DNA of 64,000 nucleotides from Idiomarina ramblicola. GTDB lineage: Bacteria; Pseudomonadota; Gammaproteobacteria; Enterobacterales; Alteromonadaceae. Below the pieces are notes generated by a model. The model ran no database searches and was not told the DNA's origin. It was given only the letters and a program-made list of their open reading frames with translations. Positions 18,099 through 28,113 of this stretch are shown piece by piece. Each line of letters starts with the position of its first letter. The stretch's first letter is position 1. Where the stretch lies: contig NZ_PIQC01000006.1 of the NCBI RefSeq assembly GCF_003987255.1, forward strand, positions 163,871 through 227,870. Direction: 5' to 3'. A program made the translations under genes and the position numbers.

Positions 18099-19754
18099 AT
18101 GAATACATGGTTTAAGTCCGGAAAGCCCTGGATCTGGTTAACCGCCGGTTCAGTTAGTATCAGCTTAATTGCGGTTATTGGACTGGTGGTCATGATTGGC
18201 TGGCGCGGATTGTCGTTTTTCTGGCCTGCCGCCATTCATGAAATGTCGATTGAACAGGCTGACGGTTCAACCCGCACACTCATTGGTGAAATTTATGAGA
18301 GTGAGTCGGTTCCGACATCACGAGTCAGTAATTCGGGTACCATCATGGATGGTTACGAAGACGAGGAAGTGACCCGTTACTTGATGAAAATTGGTAACCG
18401 TGAGTATGTACCTCTGGATTTCGCCTGGGTGCTGGGTCCTGCGATTCGCTCCGATGAAACACCGGCTGATCTGGCGGTTATTGAACGGACCAAAGATGGT
18501 AATTTCTACGGTTACCCAATTGCCGTTGAGCAGCAAGGCGAACGCGTTGCGACTCATGGCGATTTGCGAGAAGAATTGTTTAAGCGGGCTGAGCGAGCCG
18601 TCGAGCTGAACGAGCAGGCGATGCAACTGCAGGAAGGTGAAATTGGCGCGATTAACTATGAGTTAACGCAATTGAACCTGCAACGCCGTGGCCTTGAGCT
18701 TAGCGGCACCTTGACTGAAGAAGCGATAAACGACATTGAACGCCGCCGCGAAGAGCTGCAGAGTCAGTATCTGGAATATGAGAAAGAGCTGTTCGCATTG
18801 CGTGATAAAGCGGGGCGCGATTCGCTGATCATGCGCGACATGCGTGGCGAGGAAATAAAAGTGCCTATGTATCAGGTGCTGGACGTTAACTTCCCTAATG
18901 ACATGGGCTTTTTTGCCAAGCTGGGTCACTTTTTCCAGCAAATTGGCAAGTTTGTGTCAGAGCCACCACGCGAAGCGAATACCGAAGGCGGAGTTTTCCC
19001 TGCCATTTTCGGTACCGTATTTATGGTGCTGTTGATGTCAGTAATTGTCGCTCCGTTTGGTGTTATTGCGGCAGTCTATCTGCATGAATACGCCGGTAAA
19101 AATGCGGTTACTAAATTAATTCGTATTGCTGTCATTAACTTAGCCGGGGTACCGTCGATTGTTTATGGCGTATTTGGCTTAGGTTTCTTTGTTTATATGG
19201 TGGGCGGTAGTCTCGATCAGATTTTCTACCCCGAGGCACTACCGAATCCGACATTTGGTACGCCGGGTGTTCTATGGTCTGCCGTGACTCTGGCGATACT
19301 GACATTGCCCGTGGTGATTGTCGCAACCGAGGAAGGACTTTCGCGAATTCCGCCGACATTGCGTGAAGGCAGCTTGTCGCTGGGGGCAACGAAATGGGAA
19401 ACCATTTGGCGCATTGTTCTGCCTATGGCATCACCGGCTATTATGACGGGTCTGATTCTCGCGGTCGCAAGGGCGGCTGGTGAAGTTGCACCACTGATGC
19501 TGGTTGGGGTAGTTAAGTCGGCGCCAATGCTGCCGGTGGACGGAAACTTCCCTTACTTCCATCTGGATAGAAAATTCATGCACCTTGGTTTCCACATATA
19601 CGATGTTGGTTTCCAGAGTCCAAACGTTGAAGCGGCCAGGCCGCTGGTTTACGCCACGTCATTCTTGCTGATCACCCTTATTGTTGGTTTGAATTTAACG
19701 GCAATTGGTGTGCGTAACCATTTACGTGAAAAATACCGCTCACTTGAGCACTAA
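18099..19754 (+). CDS. pstA: Phosphate ABC transporter permease PstA, long form
   Basis: The 551-residue protein has an N-terminal helix (about 15-38) and then a periplasmic region typical of DUF3333 that includes a charged coiled coil (about 165-245). The permease domain occupies about 290-540, with the EAA loop [21 protein letters not shown]. coli PstA is about 296 residues, so the extension roughly doubles it, matching the extended PstC. The two probably form a shared periplasmic module. It lies between pstC and pstB in one operon. Confidence 0.92.
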   Translation: MNTWFKSGKPWIWLTAGSVSISLIAVIGLVVMIGWRGLSFFWPAAIHEMSIEQADGSTRTLIGEIYESESVPTSRVSNSGTIMDGYEDEEVTRYLMKIGNREYVPLDFAWVLGPAIRSDETPADLAVIERTKDGNFYGYPIAVEQQGERVATHGDLREELFKRAERAVELNEQAMQLQEGEIGAINYELTQLNLQRRGLELSGTLTEEAINDIERRREELQSQYLEYEKELFALRDKAGRDSLIMRDMRGEEIKVPMYQVLDVNFPNDMGFFAKLGHFFQQIGKFVSEPPREANTEGGVFPAIFGTVFMVLLMSVIVAPFGVIAAVYLHEYAGKNAVTKLIRIAVINLAGVPSIVYGVFGLGFFVYMVGGSLDQIFYPEALPNPTFGTPGVLWSAVTLAILTLPVVIVATEEGLSRIPPTLREGSLSLGATKWETIWRIVLPMASPAIMTGLILAVARAAGEVAPLMLVGVVKSAPMLPVDGNFPYFHLDRKFMHLGFHIYDVGFQSPNVEAARPLVYATSFLLITLIVGLNLTAIGVRNHLREKYRSLEH

Positions 19755-19813
19755 CGTTGAACACGACAGTTGAACACGAAAGTTTTGATGAATTAGCGAA
19801 AAGGTCTGAACTT

Positions 19814-20632
19814 ATGATTTCGGTAAACCCGAGTACAAACAATTTAGAAAAGCTGGACTTACACAATTTGCCAGCAGAACAGACTGCTTTAGATATTAAA
19901 AACCTGAACCTTTACTATGGTGAAGATCAGGCGTTGCACGATATTTCTATGCGCATTCCCAATAACCGCGTAACCGCGTTTATCGGTCCGTCGGGTTGTG
20001 GTAAATCAACACTGTTGCGTTGTATTAACCGCATGAACGACTTAGTGGAAATCTGTCGTATTGACGGCCAGATTGATATGCACGGTCACAATATTTACGA
20101 TAAGAACGTCGATGTTGCGGCTTTGCGCCGCCGCGTAGGCATGGTATTTCAACGTCCTAACCCGTTTCCTAAATCCATTTATGAAAACGTGGTTTATGGT
20201 TTACGTTTGCAGGGCGTGAAAGATAAACGGGTATTGGATGAGGCGGTAGAAACCTCACTTCGTGGTGCGGCGTTATGGGATGAGGTTAAAGACCGCTTAA
20301 ACGCCAGTGCGTTCAGTTTGTCAGGCGGTCAGCAACAACGTGTGGTTATCGCACGCTCTATTGCCATTGAGCCTGAAATTTTATTGCTGGACGAGCCAAC
20401 TTCGGCGTTGGATCCTATTTCAACCCTGACCATCGAAGAGTTGATTACTGAGCTCAAGGAAAAATATACCGTTGTTATTGTGACGCATAACATGCAACAG
20501 GCAGCGCGCGTATCAGACCAGACCGCGTTTTTGTATATGGGTAAATTGATTGAGTATGCCGATACCGATACTTTATTCACTACCCCGTCTGAAAAGCAGA
20601 CAGAAGATTATATTACTGGTCGTTACGGTTAA
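19814..20632 (+). CDS. pstB: Phosphate ABC transporter ATPase PstB
   Basis: From ATG 19814 the protein is 272 residues. It shows Walker [12 protein letters not shown], the PstB-typical [19 protein letters not shown], signature LSGGQQQR, Walker [13 protein letters not shown] and a switch His in [14 protein letters not shown]. It powers phosphate import through PstC/PstA. The frame opens at TTG 19757, three bases after the pstA stop, but the ATG start has AAGG upstream and gives an N-terminus (MISVNPST) like that of related marine PstB proteins. phoU follows 10 nt downstream. Confidence 0.95.
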   Translation: MISVNPSTNNLEKLDLHNLPAEQTALDIKNLNLYYGEDQALHDISMRIPNNRVTAFIGPSGCGKSTLLRCINRMNDLVEICRIDGQIDMHGHNIYDKNVDVAALRRRVGMVFQRPNPFPKSIYENVVYGLRLQGVKDKRVLDEAVETSLRGAALWDEVKDRLNASAFSLSGGQQQRVVIARSIAIEPEILLLDEPTSALDPISTLTIEELITELKEKYTVVIVTHNMQQAARVSDQTAFLYMGKLIEYADTDTLFTTPSEKQTEDYITGRYG

Positions 20633-20642
20633 GGAGCGAGTC

Positions 20643-21362
20643 ATGGATAAGATGAATATGGGTAAGCACATTTCCGGTAAGTTCAATGACGAACTGGAAG
20701 CTGTGCGTAACCGTGTGTTAAGCATGGGCGGATTGGTTGAAAAACAATTGCAGGATTCACTTCTGGCGATTCAGAAGGGTGACATCGATTTGGCTGAGAA
20801 AGTCCTGACCAGCGACCATAAAGTGAACAAGCTGGAAGTTCAGATTGATGAAGAATGCGTCCATATTATTGCGAAACGCCAGCCAACCGCCAGCGATCTG
20901 CGTTTAGTCATTGCTATTATCAAAACCATCGCTGATTTAGAGCGTATTGGTGACGAAGCAGAGCGTATCGCAAAAGTTGCTAAGGAAAGTTTCAGTAACG
21001 ACCAGCAGCAATTGCTAGTCAGTCTCGAAAACTTAGGGCAACACGTATTAAGCATGTTGCGCAATGTGCTGGACGCCTTCGCGCGGATGGACCTGGAATC
21101 GGCTTATAACGTTCACCAGCAGGATGAACAGGCTGATCGTCAATACGAAGCGCTGACACGTCAGTTAATGACTTATATGATGGAAGATTCACGCTCTATT
21201 CCAAAAATCATGAATGTATTGTGGTCGGCACGTTCGTTAGAGCGCATCGGTGACCGTTGTCAGAACATTGCCGAGTACATTATCTTCTTTGTGAAAGGTA
21301 AAGACGTGCGCCATGTCTCACCAGAGAGCATGGAACGCACGGTTATGGGCAAAAAAGACTAG
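20643..21362 (+). CDS. phoU: Phosphate signalling protein PhoU
   Basis: From ATG 20643 (AAGGAG at 20631-20636) the product is 239 residues, the usual PhoU length. Two three-helix PhoU repeats are visible, each with the metal-binding E-x-x-R-I-x-D-E type motif: IADLERIGDEAERIAK and ARSLERIGDRCQNIAEYI. PhoU conveys Pst transporter status to PhoR and limits phosphate uptake. It ends the operon; its TAG overlaps the serA stop on the other strand. Confidence 0.95.
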   Translation: MDKMNMGKHISGKFNDELEAVRNRVLSMGGLVEKQLQDSLLAIQKGDIDLAEKVLTSDHKVNKLEVQIDEECVHIIAKRQPTASDLRLVIAIIKTIADLERIGDEAERIAKVAKESFSNDQQQLLVSLENLGQHVLSMLRNVLDAFARMDLESAYNVHQQDEQADRQYEALTRQLMTYMMEDSRSIPKIMNVLWSARSLERIGDRCQNIAEYIIFFVKGKDVRHVSPESMERTVMGKKD

Positions 21363-22585
21363 AATAAGCGCCGGGTACGAATGGTGCCCGTAATGTCTTT
21401 CAGTTGTTGCAGTATGTTGGCGCCGTTGTCGCTGTCGATATCCATTACCACGTAGCCCACACTCTCATCGGTCTGTAAGTACTGACCCGCCACGTTAATT
21501 TCATTGTCGCTAATAATGCGGTTAATGGCGTTTAGCATACCTGGTTGGTTTTTATGAATATGCAACAAACGCTGGGCAGTTGCGTGTGTGGGTAAGCTCA
21601 CCTCAGGGAAGTTGACCGCAGACAGGGTGGAGCCATTATCGGAATAACGCACCAGTTTGCCCGCAACTTCAACGCCAATGTTTTCCTGGGCTTCTAAGGT
21701 TGAGCCGCCAATATGCGGCGTTAGCAGACAGTTCTTTAAGCCGCGCAGAGGTGACAGAAACTCGTCGTTATTACCTTTGGGTTCAACCGGAAACACATCA
21801 ATTGCGGCACCGGCAAGCTGACGGGAAGCCAGAGCCTGAGCCAGGGCATCAATATCCACCACGGTTCCGCGTGAGGCGTTAATGAGCAGACTGCCCGGCT
21901 TCATGCGTTCAATTTGGCGACGGCCTATCATCCACTGCGTTTGCTCGGTTTCCGGTACGTGCAGGGTGACAATATCGGCCTGTGTGAGCAAATCGTCTAA
22001 AGTAGGAACGGACTGAGCGTTCCCCATGGGCAGCTTGTCTTCAACGTCGTAGTAGCGAATGTGCATGCCCAGTTGCTCGGCTAACACACTCAACTGGCTG
22101 CCAATGTGACCGTAGCCGACAATGCCCAGTATTTTCCCGCGCGCTTCGTAAGACTGTTGCGCCGATTTCAGCCAACCGCCCTCGTGTGCAACGGCATTCT
22201 TTTCAGGAATACCTCGCAGCAACATAATCGCTTCTGCTAAAACGAGTTCGGCAACACTGCGGGTGTTCGAAAAGGGCGCATTGAAGACAACCACACCGTG
22301 CTTTTTAGCCGCATCTAAGTCAATTTGATTGGTGCCGATGCAAAAGCAACCTACCGCGATCAGTTTTTCCGCAGCGGCAAAAATTCGCTCATTCAGCTGG
22401 CTGCGGGAGCGGATGCCAAGAATGTGCGCATCCTTAATTTTTTCACAGAGCTCATCTTCACTCAGAGAGGTCTGCAGTATTTCCAGATTGTGGTAGCCGT
22501 GGTGGCGAAATAGCTGGATGGCGCTGTCATGAACCCCTTCCAGCAACAAAACTTTGATTTTGTCTTTTGCCAGCGAGGTTTGCAT
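21359..22585 (-). CDS. serA: D-3-phosphoglycerate dehydrogenase
   Basis: The 408-residue enzyme oxidises 3-phosphoglycerate to 3-phosphohydroxypyruvate, the first step of serine synthesis. It has the NAD-binding motif GYGHIGSQLSVLAEQLG, catalytic Arg in NASRGTVVD, and catalytic His in LTPHIGGST. A C-terminal ACT domain (about 335-408) should bind serine for feedback inhibition, as in the E. coli enzyme (410 residues). It begins at the rpiA stop codon, one base overlapping, so rpiA-serA is an operon. Confidence 0.96.
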   Translation of the reverse strand: MQTSLAKDKIKVLLLEGVHDSAIQLFRHHGYHNLEILQTSLSEDELCEKIKDAHILGIRSRSQLNERIFAAAEKLIAVGCFCIGTNQIDLDAAKKHGVVVFNAPFSNTRSVAELVLAEAIMLLRGIPEKNAVAHEGGWLKSAQQSYEARGKILGIVGYGHIGSQLSVLAEQLGMHIRYYDVEDKLPMGNAQSVPTLDDLLTQADIVTLHVPETEQTQWMIGRRQIERMKPGSLLINASRGTVVDIDALAQALASRQLAGAAIDVFPVEPKGNNDEFLSPLRGLKNCLLTPHIGGSTLEAQENIGVEVAGKLVRYSDNGSTLSAVNFPEVSLPTHATAQRLLHIHKNQPGMLNAINRIISDNEINVAGQYLQTDESVGYVVMDIDSDNGANILQQLKDITGTIRTRRLF

Positions 22586-23256
22586 CAGCCACTCACCTTC
22601 AAAGTCTGGACCCCGTCTTCACGGGCAATAAGCGCGATATTTGCACCCCGCTGAGCAAACAGTCCGTTGGTTACTACGCCGACAATGTTGTTCAGTTGGG
22701 CTTCAAGCTTCATGGGCTCCATGATGTCAAAGTTATGTACGTCGAGGATCCAGTTGCCGTTGTCGGTGGTAAAGCCCTGACGCCAGACCGGGTCGCCGCC
22801 CAGCTTCACAATTTCGCGGGCAACGTATGAACGTGCCATAGGAACCACTTCAACGGGCACAGGAAACTCACCTAAACGGCCAACGACCTTGCTTTCATCC
22901 GCCACACAGACAAACTTTTTAGCCACGGCGGCAATAATTTTCTCACGGGTCAGCGCGCCGCCTCCGCCTTTTATCATCTGGCCGTGTTCATTAATTTCGT
23001 CAGCACCGTCCACATAAACGGGCACATCGGCGACTGAGTTCAGTTCAAACACTTCAATACCATGAGCTTTCAGGCGTTCAGTTGAGGCGTCAGAGCTTGA
23101 AACGGCCCCTTCAATGTCATGCTTACGCTCGGCTAAGGCGTCGATGAAAAAGTTGACCGTTGAACCGGTGCCGACTCCGACGACGGTGCCGTCTTCAATG
23201 TATTGCATAGCAGCTTCTGCTGCCGCTTTTTTGAGTGCATCAGCGTTGCCTGACAT
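22585..23256 (-). CDS. rpiA: Ribose-5-phosphate isomerase A
   Basis: The 223-residue protein interconverts ribose 5-phosphate and ribulose 5-phosphate in the pentose phosphate pathway. Signature segments are [36 protein letters not shown] and [11 protein letters not shown], the last holding the conserved lysine. Length and order before serA match E. coli. A GGAG ribosome site precedes ATG 23256. Confidence 0.96.
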   Translation of the reverse strand: MSGNADALKKAAAEAAMQYIEDGTVVGVGTGSTVNFFIDALAERKHDIEGAVSSSDASTERLKAHGIEVFELNSVADVPVYVDGADEINEHGQMIKGGGGALTREKIIAAVAKKFVCVADESKVVGRLGEFPVPVEVVPMARSYVAREIVKLGGDPVWRQGFTTDNGNWILDVHNFDIMEPMKLEAQLNNIVGVVTNGLFAQRGANIALIAREDGVQTLKVSG

Positions 23257-23329
23257 GAGTGTTTCTCCGTGAGTATTTTTTAAGCTCAGTATAAGGAATT
23301 TGTTGTTTTTTATCGATCTTTCTTTTGCT

Positions 23330-23917
23330 TTAAAAGTACCAGTGTTTCGCCGGAGTAATCACTTCCGGTAGCGGAATATCCCAGCTTTCAACCGGAATCT
23401 GTTCCACCTGTTGTTCGTTATAGCTTAATCCAATGGGCGATAAGTTGGGTCTATTGCCGTTATGCCATTGGGCCAATGTCCGGTCGTAATAGCCACCGCC
23501 CATGCCCAATCGGTTGCCTTGATTGTCGAACCCAACAAGAGGCATCAGCAACACCTGAATATCCGACAATGGCACCACATTCTGAGCATTCAGTTCGGGT
23601 TCGGCAATACCGTACTTATTGGTTGTCATGGGGGTGTCCGGGCCATAGCGCAGGAACAGTAAATGGCCTTTAGCGAAAGGGTGCAGAACGGGTAAAACCG
23701 TATGAAAGCCCAAATCCCAGAGTTTTTCAATAATGGCCGAGGTGGGTAACTCACCGGAAAAACTTTTATACACGGCAACCGTGGTTTGTTGCGGGACTGA
23801 GTCGCTCAGACGTTGCTTCAGCTTATCGGCAACCCGGCATGCTGCTTCACTCTGTTGTTCGGCGGTTAAATTGCGGCGAATTTGCTGTAACTTGCGTCGG
23901 AGGTCGTGTCGAGTCAT
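23330..23917 (-). CDS. fau: 5-formyltetrahydrofolate cyclo-ligase
   Basis: The 195-residue protein carries the N-terminal R-x-x-L-R-R-x-x ([16 protein letters not shown]) and the C-terminal [13 protein letters not shown] motif of 5-formyl-THF cyclo-ligase (YgfA/Fau), which converts 5-formyl-THF to methenyl-THF with ATP. In many gammaproteobacteria fau is co-transcribed behind 6S RNA. Here a 1.6-kb gene on the opposite strand separates them, so fau must use its own promoter between 23917 and 23968. Confidence 0.93.
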   Translation of the reverse strand: MTRHDLRRKLQQIRRNLTAEQQSEAACRVADKLKQRLSDSVPQQTTVAVYKSFSGELPTSAIIEKLWDLGFHTVLPVLHPFAKGHLLFLRYGPDTPMTTNKYGIAEPELNAQNVVPLSDIQVLLMPLVGFDNQGNRLGMGGGYYDRTLAQWHNGNRPNLSPIGLSYNEQQVEQIPVESWDIPLPEVITPAKHWYF

Positions 23918-23967
23918 GCTAGAGTCTGCTTTATCTAAACCGCTGAATTATTGTCCGAGGATAACCC

Positions 23968-25539
23968 ATGAAAACAATAAAAACGATAGCTTTTGCCATG
24001 GTAGCGATGGCGTTTACGGTTGCAGCCCATGCTGTGCAGACACCACCTCAAGCGCCGGAACGTGACCGTGGCGAAGGTCCTTACGAGCGCCTGATTTTGC
24101 GCGGAGGCACATTGATTAACGGCGAAGGTGCGCCCCCGTTTGGTCCTGTGGATATTGTGATTGAAAATGATCGTATCGTGAATATTGTCAGTGTGGGTAA
24201 TCCGGGTGTCCCCATTAAGCCAGAAGGCCGTCCTGAAGCGGGCGCGAATGACAAAGAACTGGATGTCAGCGGACAATACATTTTGCCGGGCTTCATTGAT
24301 ATGCATGCGCATATTGGCGGCTCGGCAAAGGGAATTCCGGCGGAGTACGTGCTAAAACTGTGGCTGGCGCATGGCATTACCACCATTCGTGAGCCGGGCA
24401 GCTTTAATGGTCTGGACTGGGTTCAGTGGCATGAACAGCGGGCGGCTGATAACCGTATTACGTCGCCGCGAATTATACCTTATGTCGGTTTTGGGCAAGG
24501 CCGGGATGAGCCTATCTACAACGGTGAGCAGGCGCGCGAGTGGGTTCGCTATATTAAAGGCGAGGGCGCAAAAGGCATTAAGTTCTTCGGTGCTTCGCGC
24601 AAGGTGATGGAAGCGGCGCTGGATGAAGCCGGCAAACAGGGCTTAGGTACCATGATGCATCACGCGCAACTGAACGTGATGTCAATGAGCGCGCTCGACT
24701 CAGCGCGCCTGGGCTTAACCTCAATGGAGCATTGGTATGGTTTGCCGGAAGCGTTGTTTGAAGAGCAGCGCGTTCAGGACTACCCGGCAAACTACAACTA
24801 CAACAACGAACAACATCGCTTTGAAGAAGCGGGCCGTTTATGGAAACAGGCCGCGGAACCAGGGTCAGAGAAATGGAACTCAGTGCGTGATGAGCTGATT
24901 GAGCTGGACTTCACTATCAACCCCACCTTAACCATATACGAAGCGTCGCGTGATTTAATGCGTGAGCGCCAGGCTATCTGGCACGACGAATACACCTTGC
25001 CGCGGTTGTGGGAGTTCTTTGAACCGAGCCGTTATGCTCACGGTTCGTACTGGTTCGACTGGACAACCGACAACGAAATTGCGTGGAAAAAGAATTACCA
25101 GAAGTGGATGGCCTTCTTAAAGGATTACCACGCCAATGGTGGTCGCATTACGGTCGGTTCTGATGCTGGCTACATTTATAAGATTTATGGCTTTGGTTAC
25201 ATTCGCGAGCTGGAGTTACTGCGTGAAGCCGGTTTGAATGCGTTAGAGGTGATTCACGCTGCCAGCCTGGCCGGTGCCGAAGCACTGAATATGGAAGATG
25301 ATATTGGCTCCGTTGCCATTGGTAAGAAAGCCGACATGGTCATTGTGAATGAAAACCCCATGGATAACTTTAAAGTGTTGTATGGCACGGGGCACTTCAA
25401 ACTGGATGATAATAACCAGCCAATGCGCACTGAAGGCATTCAGTACACCATTAAAGACGGCATTATTTTCGATGCTCAGCAACTGTTGCAAGACGTCAAA
25501 AGCATTGTTGCTGAAGAAAAGGCGGAGCGCCAAAAGTAA
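23968..25539 (+). CDS. Secreted metal-dependent amidohydrolase
   Basis: The 523-residue protein has a signal peptide ending near VAAHAV (residues 18-23), then an amidohydrolase fold: an N-terminal composite beta sandwich, metal motif H-x-H in FIDMHAHIGG, a lysine in KGIKFFG that may be the bridging ligand, HH in MMHHAQLN, and an Asp in VGSDAGY. It is like imidazolonepropionase-type exported hydrolases, which often act on cyclic dipeptides or prolyl compounds; the substrate cannot be read from sequence. It is divergent from fau and ends 5 nt before the 3' end of 6S RNA on the other strand, an unusual insertion into the zapA-ssrS-fau order. Confidence 0.85.
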   Translation: MKTIKTIAFAMVAMAFTVAAHAVQTPPQAPERDRGEGPYERLILRGGTLINGEGAPPFGPVDIVIENDRIVNIVSVGNPGVPIKPEGRPEAGANDKELDVSGQYILPGFIDMHAHIGGSAKGIPAEYVLKLWLAHGITTIREPGSFNGLDWVQWHEQRAADNRITSPRIIPYVGFGQGRDEPIYNGEQAREWVRYIKGEGAKGIKFFGASRKVMEAALDEAGKQGLGTMMHHAQLNVMSMSALDSARLGLTSMEHWYGLPEALFEEQRVQDYPANYNYNNEQHRFEEAGRLWKQAAEPGSEKWNSVRDELIELDFTINPTLTIYEASRDLMRERQAIWHDEYTLPRLWEFFEPSRYAHGSYWFDWTTDNEIAWKKNYQKWMAFLKDYHANGGRITVGSDAGYIYKIYGFGYIRELELLREAGLNALEVIHAASLAGAEALNMEDDIGSVAIGKKADMVIVNENPMDNFKVLYGTGHFKLDDNNQPMRTEGIQYTIKDGIIFDAQQLLQDVKSIVAEEKAERQK

Positions 25540-25543
25540 GGGT

Positions 25544-25728
25544 GGTTTCCCAAGGTGCCGCTGCTGGCTGTAGCCCTTGAACCCATTGGTTCAAGGCGGG
25601 GAGCAAGTGGTATCTGCCGTAGGCTTCCCGGTGCATGCCGGGCTTGCTCATGGCAGGCCAGTGATCCCCTTTTAATACAAGCATCGGCTCAGGGACATAA
25701 GCCTGCTGGCAAACACCCCAGGAAACCG
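25544..25728 (-). ncRNA. ssrS: 6S RNA
   Basis: Read on the minus strand this stretch is clearly 6S RNA. It contains CCCTGAGCCGATG near the 5' side and, near the 3' end, TTGAACCAATGGGTTCAAGG followed by GCTACAGCC, which match the E. coli molecule closely. The 5' end (GGTTTCCTGGGG) pairs with the 3' end (CTTGGGAAACC) to form the closing stem, giving about 185 nt. 6S RNA mimics an open promoter and sequesters sigma70 RNA polymerase in stationary phase. It lies directly downstream of zapA as usual. Ends are estimated from pairing. Confidence 0.93.
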
Positions 25729-25754
25729 CAAAAGGGTTACAATGTTGCTTCAGG

Positions 25755-26066
25755 TTAACGGTTACGTTGTGAGCGTTGCTCACTCATCGCTTGTTCTATC
25801 GTGGCCTGAAGTAACTGAATCTTTTCTTCCAGTTTAGCCGTTTTAGCAGCCTGATCGTTTTGATCACGGATCCATTCGTGACACAAGTTCAGGGCTGTCA
25901 TGACCGCTATTTGTTCGACATTGGTCAGTTGTGTCCGTTCCTTGGTTTCCTGAAGCCTTTCATTAAGTGCATCTGCCGCTTGCTGTAACGCGCTTTCCTG
26001 ACCGACAGGACAAGCCACCTTATAGTTACGTTCCAGCAATTTTATATCCATAGTTTTTGCGGTCAT
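25755..26066 (-). CDS. zapA: Cell division protein ZapA
   Basis: The 103-residue protein matches ZapA: an N-terminal globular part (MDIKLLERNYKVACPVGQES, followed by LQQAADALNERL), then a long C-terminal coiled coil from about residue 55. ZapA binds and bundles FtsZ at the division site. Its position directly upstream of 6S RNA and divergent from ygfB is the conserved gammaproteobacterial arrangement. Confidence 0.93.
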   Translation of the reverse strand: MTAKTMDIKLLERNYKVACPVGQESALQQAADALNERLQETKERTQLTNVEQIAVMTALNLCHEWIRDQNDQAAKTAKLEEKIQLLQATIEQAMSEQRSQRNR

Positions 26067-26193
26067 TCAAAGACTCCTTGCAACTGACTCAACAGCGTTG
26101 ATAACCGCATTATGGCATGAGCCACCGGTGTTTGTCAGCTAGCGATTATGTAAAGCCAGTGTTAGGATTAAGGCAAGATTAACCAAAGGCAGA

Positions 26194-26766
26194 ATGTTCA
26201 TGTCGACACGTTTTAATTATGACCGTTTAGTTGAGCTTTATGCACAATACGATATGACGCCAAGTGCGTCAGAAGTGCAGGGCATGTTAACCGGGCTAAT
26301 AGCCACCGGTAGCGATGCCAAAAGCAATGAATTAATGATTTTAATGTCAGACCTGGCCTACGACGGTCAGGGCTTGCCCGTTGAATTAGAGAACTTGCTG
26401 CAGCAGCAGGCTGAAGAAATCGAACACTCGTTAGGTGATGAGGAGTTAGGCTACCGTTTGTTATTACCTGAAGACACGACGCCGCTGTCTGACCGCTTAA
26501 GCGCACTGGCGGGCTGGGTGAATGCCTTTTTAGTGGGTTATGGTGTGAATCAGGAAAACATGACCAACTTAAGTGGTGACTTAAAAGAAGCCATTGAAGA
26601 TATGGTCGAGTTGGCAAAAGTTGAATTTACCGATGACGGTGACGAAGAAGAAGAGCGAGCGTACTTCGAAATTGTCGAATACCTGCGTATTTCTGCCATG
26701 ATGTGCTACGCCGAATTGGGCCGTAATGAGCAACCGGCCAATCAGCCACCCAAAATTTTACATTAA
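26194..26766 (+). CDS. ygfB: UPF0149 family protein YgfB
   Basis: The 190-residue protein belongs to the UPF0149/YgfB family, seen in SASEVQGMLTGLIATG, LPEDTTPLSDRLSALAGWVNAFLVGYG (in two parts) and the C-terminal acidic EEERAYFEIVEYLRISAMM. Its position before pepP, ubiH and ubiI matches E. coli. In Pseudomonas YgfB affects expression of a peptidoglycan-related gene, but a general role is not settled. ATGs at 26194 and 26200 are both possible; AAAGG at 26185-26189 suits the second slightly better. Confidence 0.88.
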   Translation: MFMSTRFNYDRLVELYAQYDMTPSASEVQGMLTGLIATGSDAKSNELMILMSDLAYDGQGLPVELENLLQQQAEEIEHSLGDEELGYRLLLPEDTTPLSDRLSALAGWVNAFLVGYGVNQENMTNLSGDLKEAIEDMVELAKVEFTDDGDEEEERAYFEIVEYLRISAMMCYAELGRNEQPANQPPKILH

Positions 26767-26790
26767 TCACTGACGGAGTTGAGGTCGTTG

Positions 26791-28113
26791 ATGAGAGACG
26801 TTATTCCTCAGGATGAATTTAAACAACGCCGGCACCAGCTGCTGGAGTCTTTGCCGCCACACTCGGTGGCACTGGTGGCTGCTAACAGTGAAGTTACGCG
26901 CAGCAATGATACCGAATACCCTTTTCGCCAAAACAGCGACTTTTTCTATTTAACCGGCTTCAATGAACCTGACGCCGTGTTGCTGCTCATCAACGACAGT
27001 AACCCGCGCAGTGTTTTATTCTGTCAGGACAAAGACCCAAAGCATGAAGTCTGGCATGGGTTGCGTTTAGGCTATACCAATGCTGTTGAAGCCTTAGCCG
27101 TTGACAGCGCGGAAGATCTCGGCACTTTGCCGGAACGTTTACCTGAGGTGCTGGAGGGCATCGAATCGGTTTTCTACCCCATGGGTGAAGACTCGGTACT
27201 GGTTGAGCTGGTTAGTGACGCGCGCGATGAAGTCAGTGTGAAAGCCAGACGAAGCGGAAAGCTGGCGCCGCAGAGTCTATCGGATCTGAGACCTCAACTG
27301 GAAGCCATGCGCCTTATTAAGTCAGCCAATGAAGTGGCAGTGATGAAAGAAGCGGGCCGAATCAGCTCGGGGGCATTCCGCCGCATTATGCGCTTTGTCG
27401 AAGCGGGCAAACACGAGTATCAGGTGGCGGCAGAGTTGCATCATGAGTTTGCTATGAACGGTGCACTGCATCCGGCTTACGGTATTATCATTGGTGGCGG
27501 TGCCAATGCCTGTGTTCTGCATTACACCGACAATCAAGATGTTTTGCGTGACGGTGATTTACTGCTGGTGGACGCGGGAGCCGAATATCAAGGTTACGCG
27601 GCTGACATAACCCGTACTTTCCCGGTAAATGGCAAGTTTAGCCAGTCACAGACCATTCTCTATAATTTAGTGCTGGAGGCTCAGCAGGCCGCGTTTGCCG
27701 AAATCAAACCCGGTAGTAATCTGGTTCGGGCCAGTGAGGCTGCCGCCAGAGTCATTAGCGATGGTCTCACCGAGCTTGGTATTTTAACCGGCGACGCCGA
27801 AGACAACTTCAAAGAGCAGCGCTGGAAAACCTACTTTATTCACGGACTGGGTCATTGGCTGGGTCTGGATGTTCACGATGTCGGTCGTTACCGCGACAGC
27901 GACGGAGAACCTGTTTCCTTTAAAGCGGGTATGGTGCTGACGGTTGAGCCGGGTATTTATATTCTGGAAGACGCCGAAGTGGAAGAAAAGTGGCGCGGCA
28001 TTGGTATTCGCATTGAAGACGATCTGGTCGTGACGGCGGAGGGTTTCGACAACATGACCGCAGACGTACCAAAGACCATTGAAGAGATTGAAGCATGGAT
28101 GAAAAGCCAGTAA
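26791..28113 (+). CDS. pepP: Xaa-Pro aminopeptidase
   Basis: From ATG 26791 the enzyme is 440 residues, as in E. coli PepP. It has the N-terminal AMP_N domain (NSDFFYLTGFNEPDAVLLL) and a C-terminal pita-bread fold with dimetal ligands in VDAGAEYQGYAADITRTFP, HGLGHWLGLDVHD, LTVEPGIYI and GIRIEDD. It removes N-terminal residues followed by proline. The frame opens earlier at TTG 26779 but GAGG at 26781-26784 points to 26791. Its end overlaps the ubiH start by 19 nt. Confidence 0.95.
   Translation: MRDVIPQDEFKQRRHQLLESLPPHSVALVAANSEVTRSNDTEYPFRQNSDFFYLTGFNEPDAVLLLINDSNPRSVLFCQDKDPKHEVWHGLRLGYTNAVEALAVDSAEDLGTLPERLPEVLEGIESVFYPMGEDSVLVELVSDARDEVSVKARRSGKLAPQSLSDLRPQLEAMRLIKSANEVAVMKEAGRISSGAFRRIMRFVEAGKHEYQVAAELHHEFAMNGALHPAYGIIIGGGANACVLHYTDNQDVLRDGDLLLVDAGAEYQGYAADITRTFPVNGKFSQSQTILYNLVLEAQQAAFAEIKPGSNLVRASEAAARVISDGLTELGILTGDAEDNFKEQRWKTYFIHGLGHWLGLDVHDVGRYRDSDGEPVSFKAGMVLTVEPGIYILEDAEVEEKWRGIGIRIEDDLVVTAEGFDNMTADVPKTIEEIEAWMKSQ

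Noticed and set aside
25496..25783. 95-codon minus-strand open frame over the 6S RNA
   Set aside because: It lies inside a clearly recognisable 6S RNA and overlaps the ends of two genes; no ribosome site and no protein similarity.
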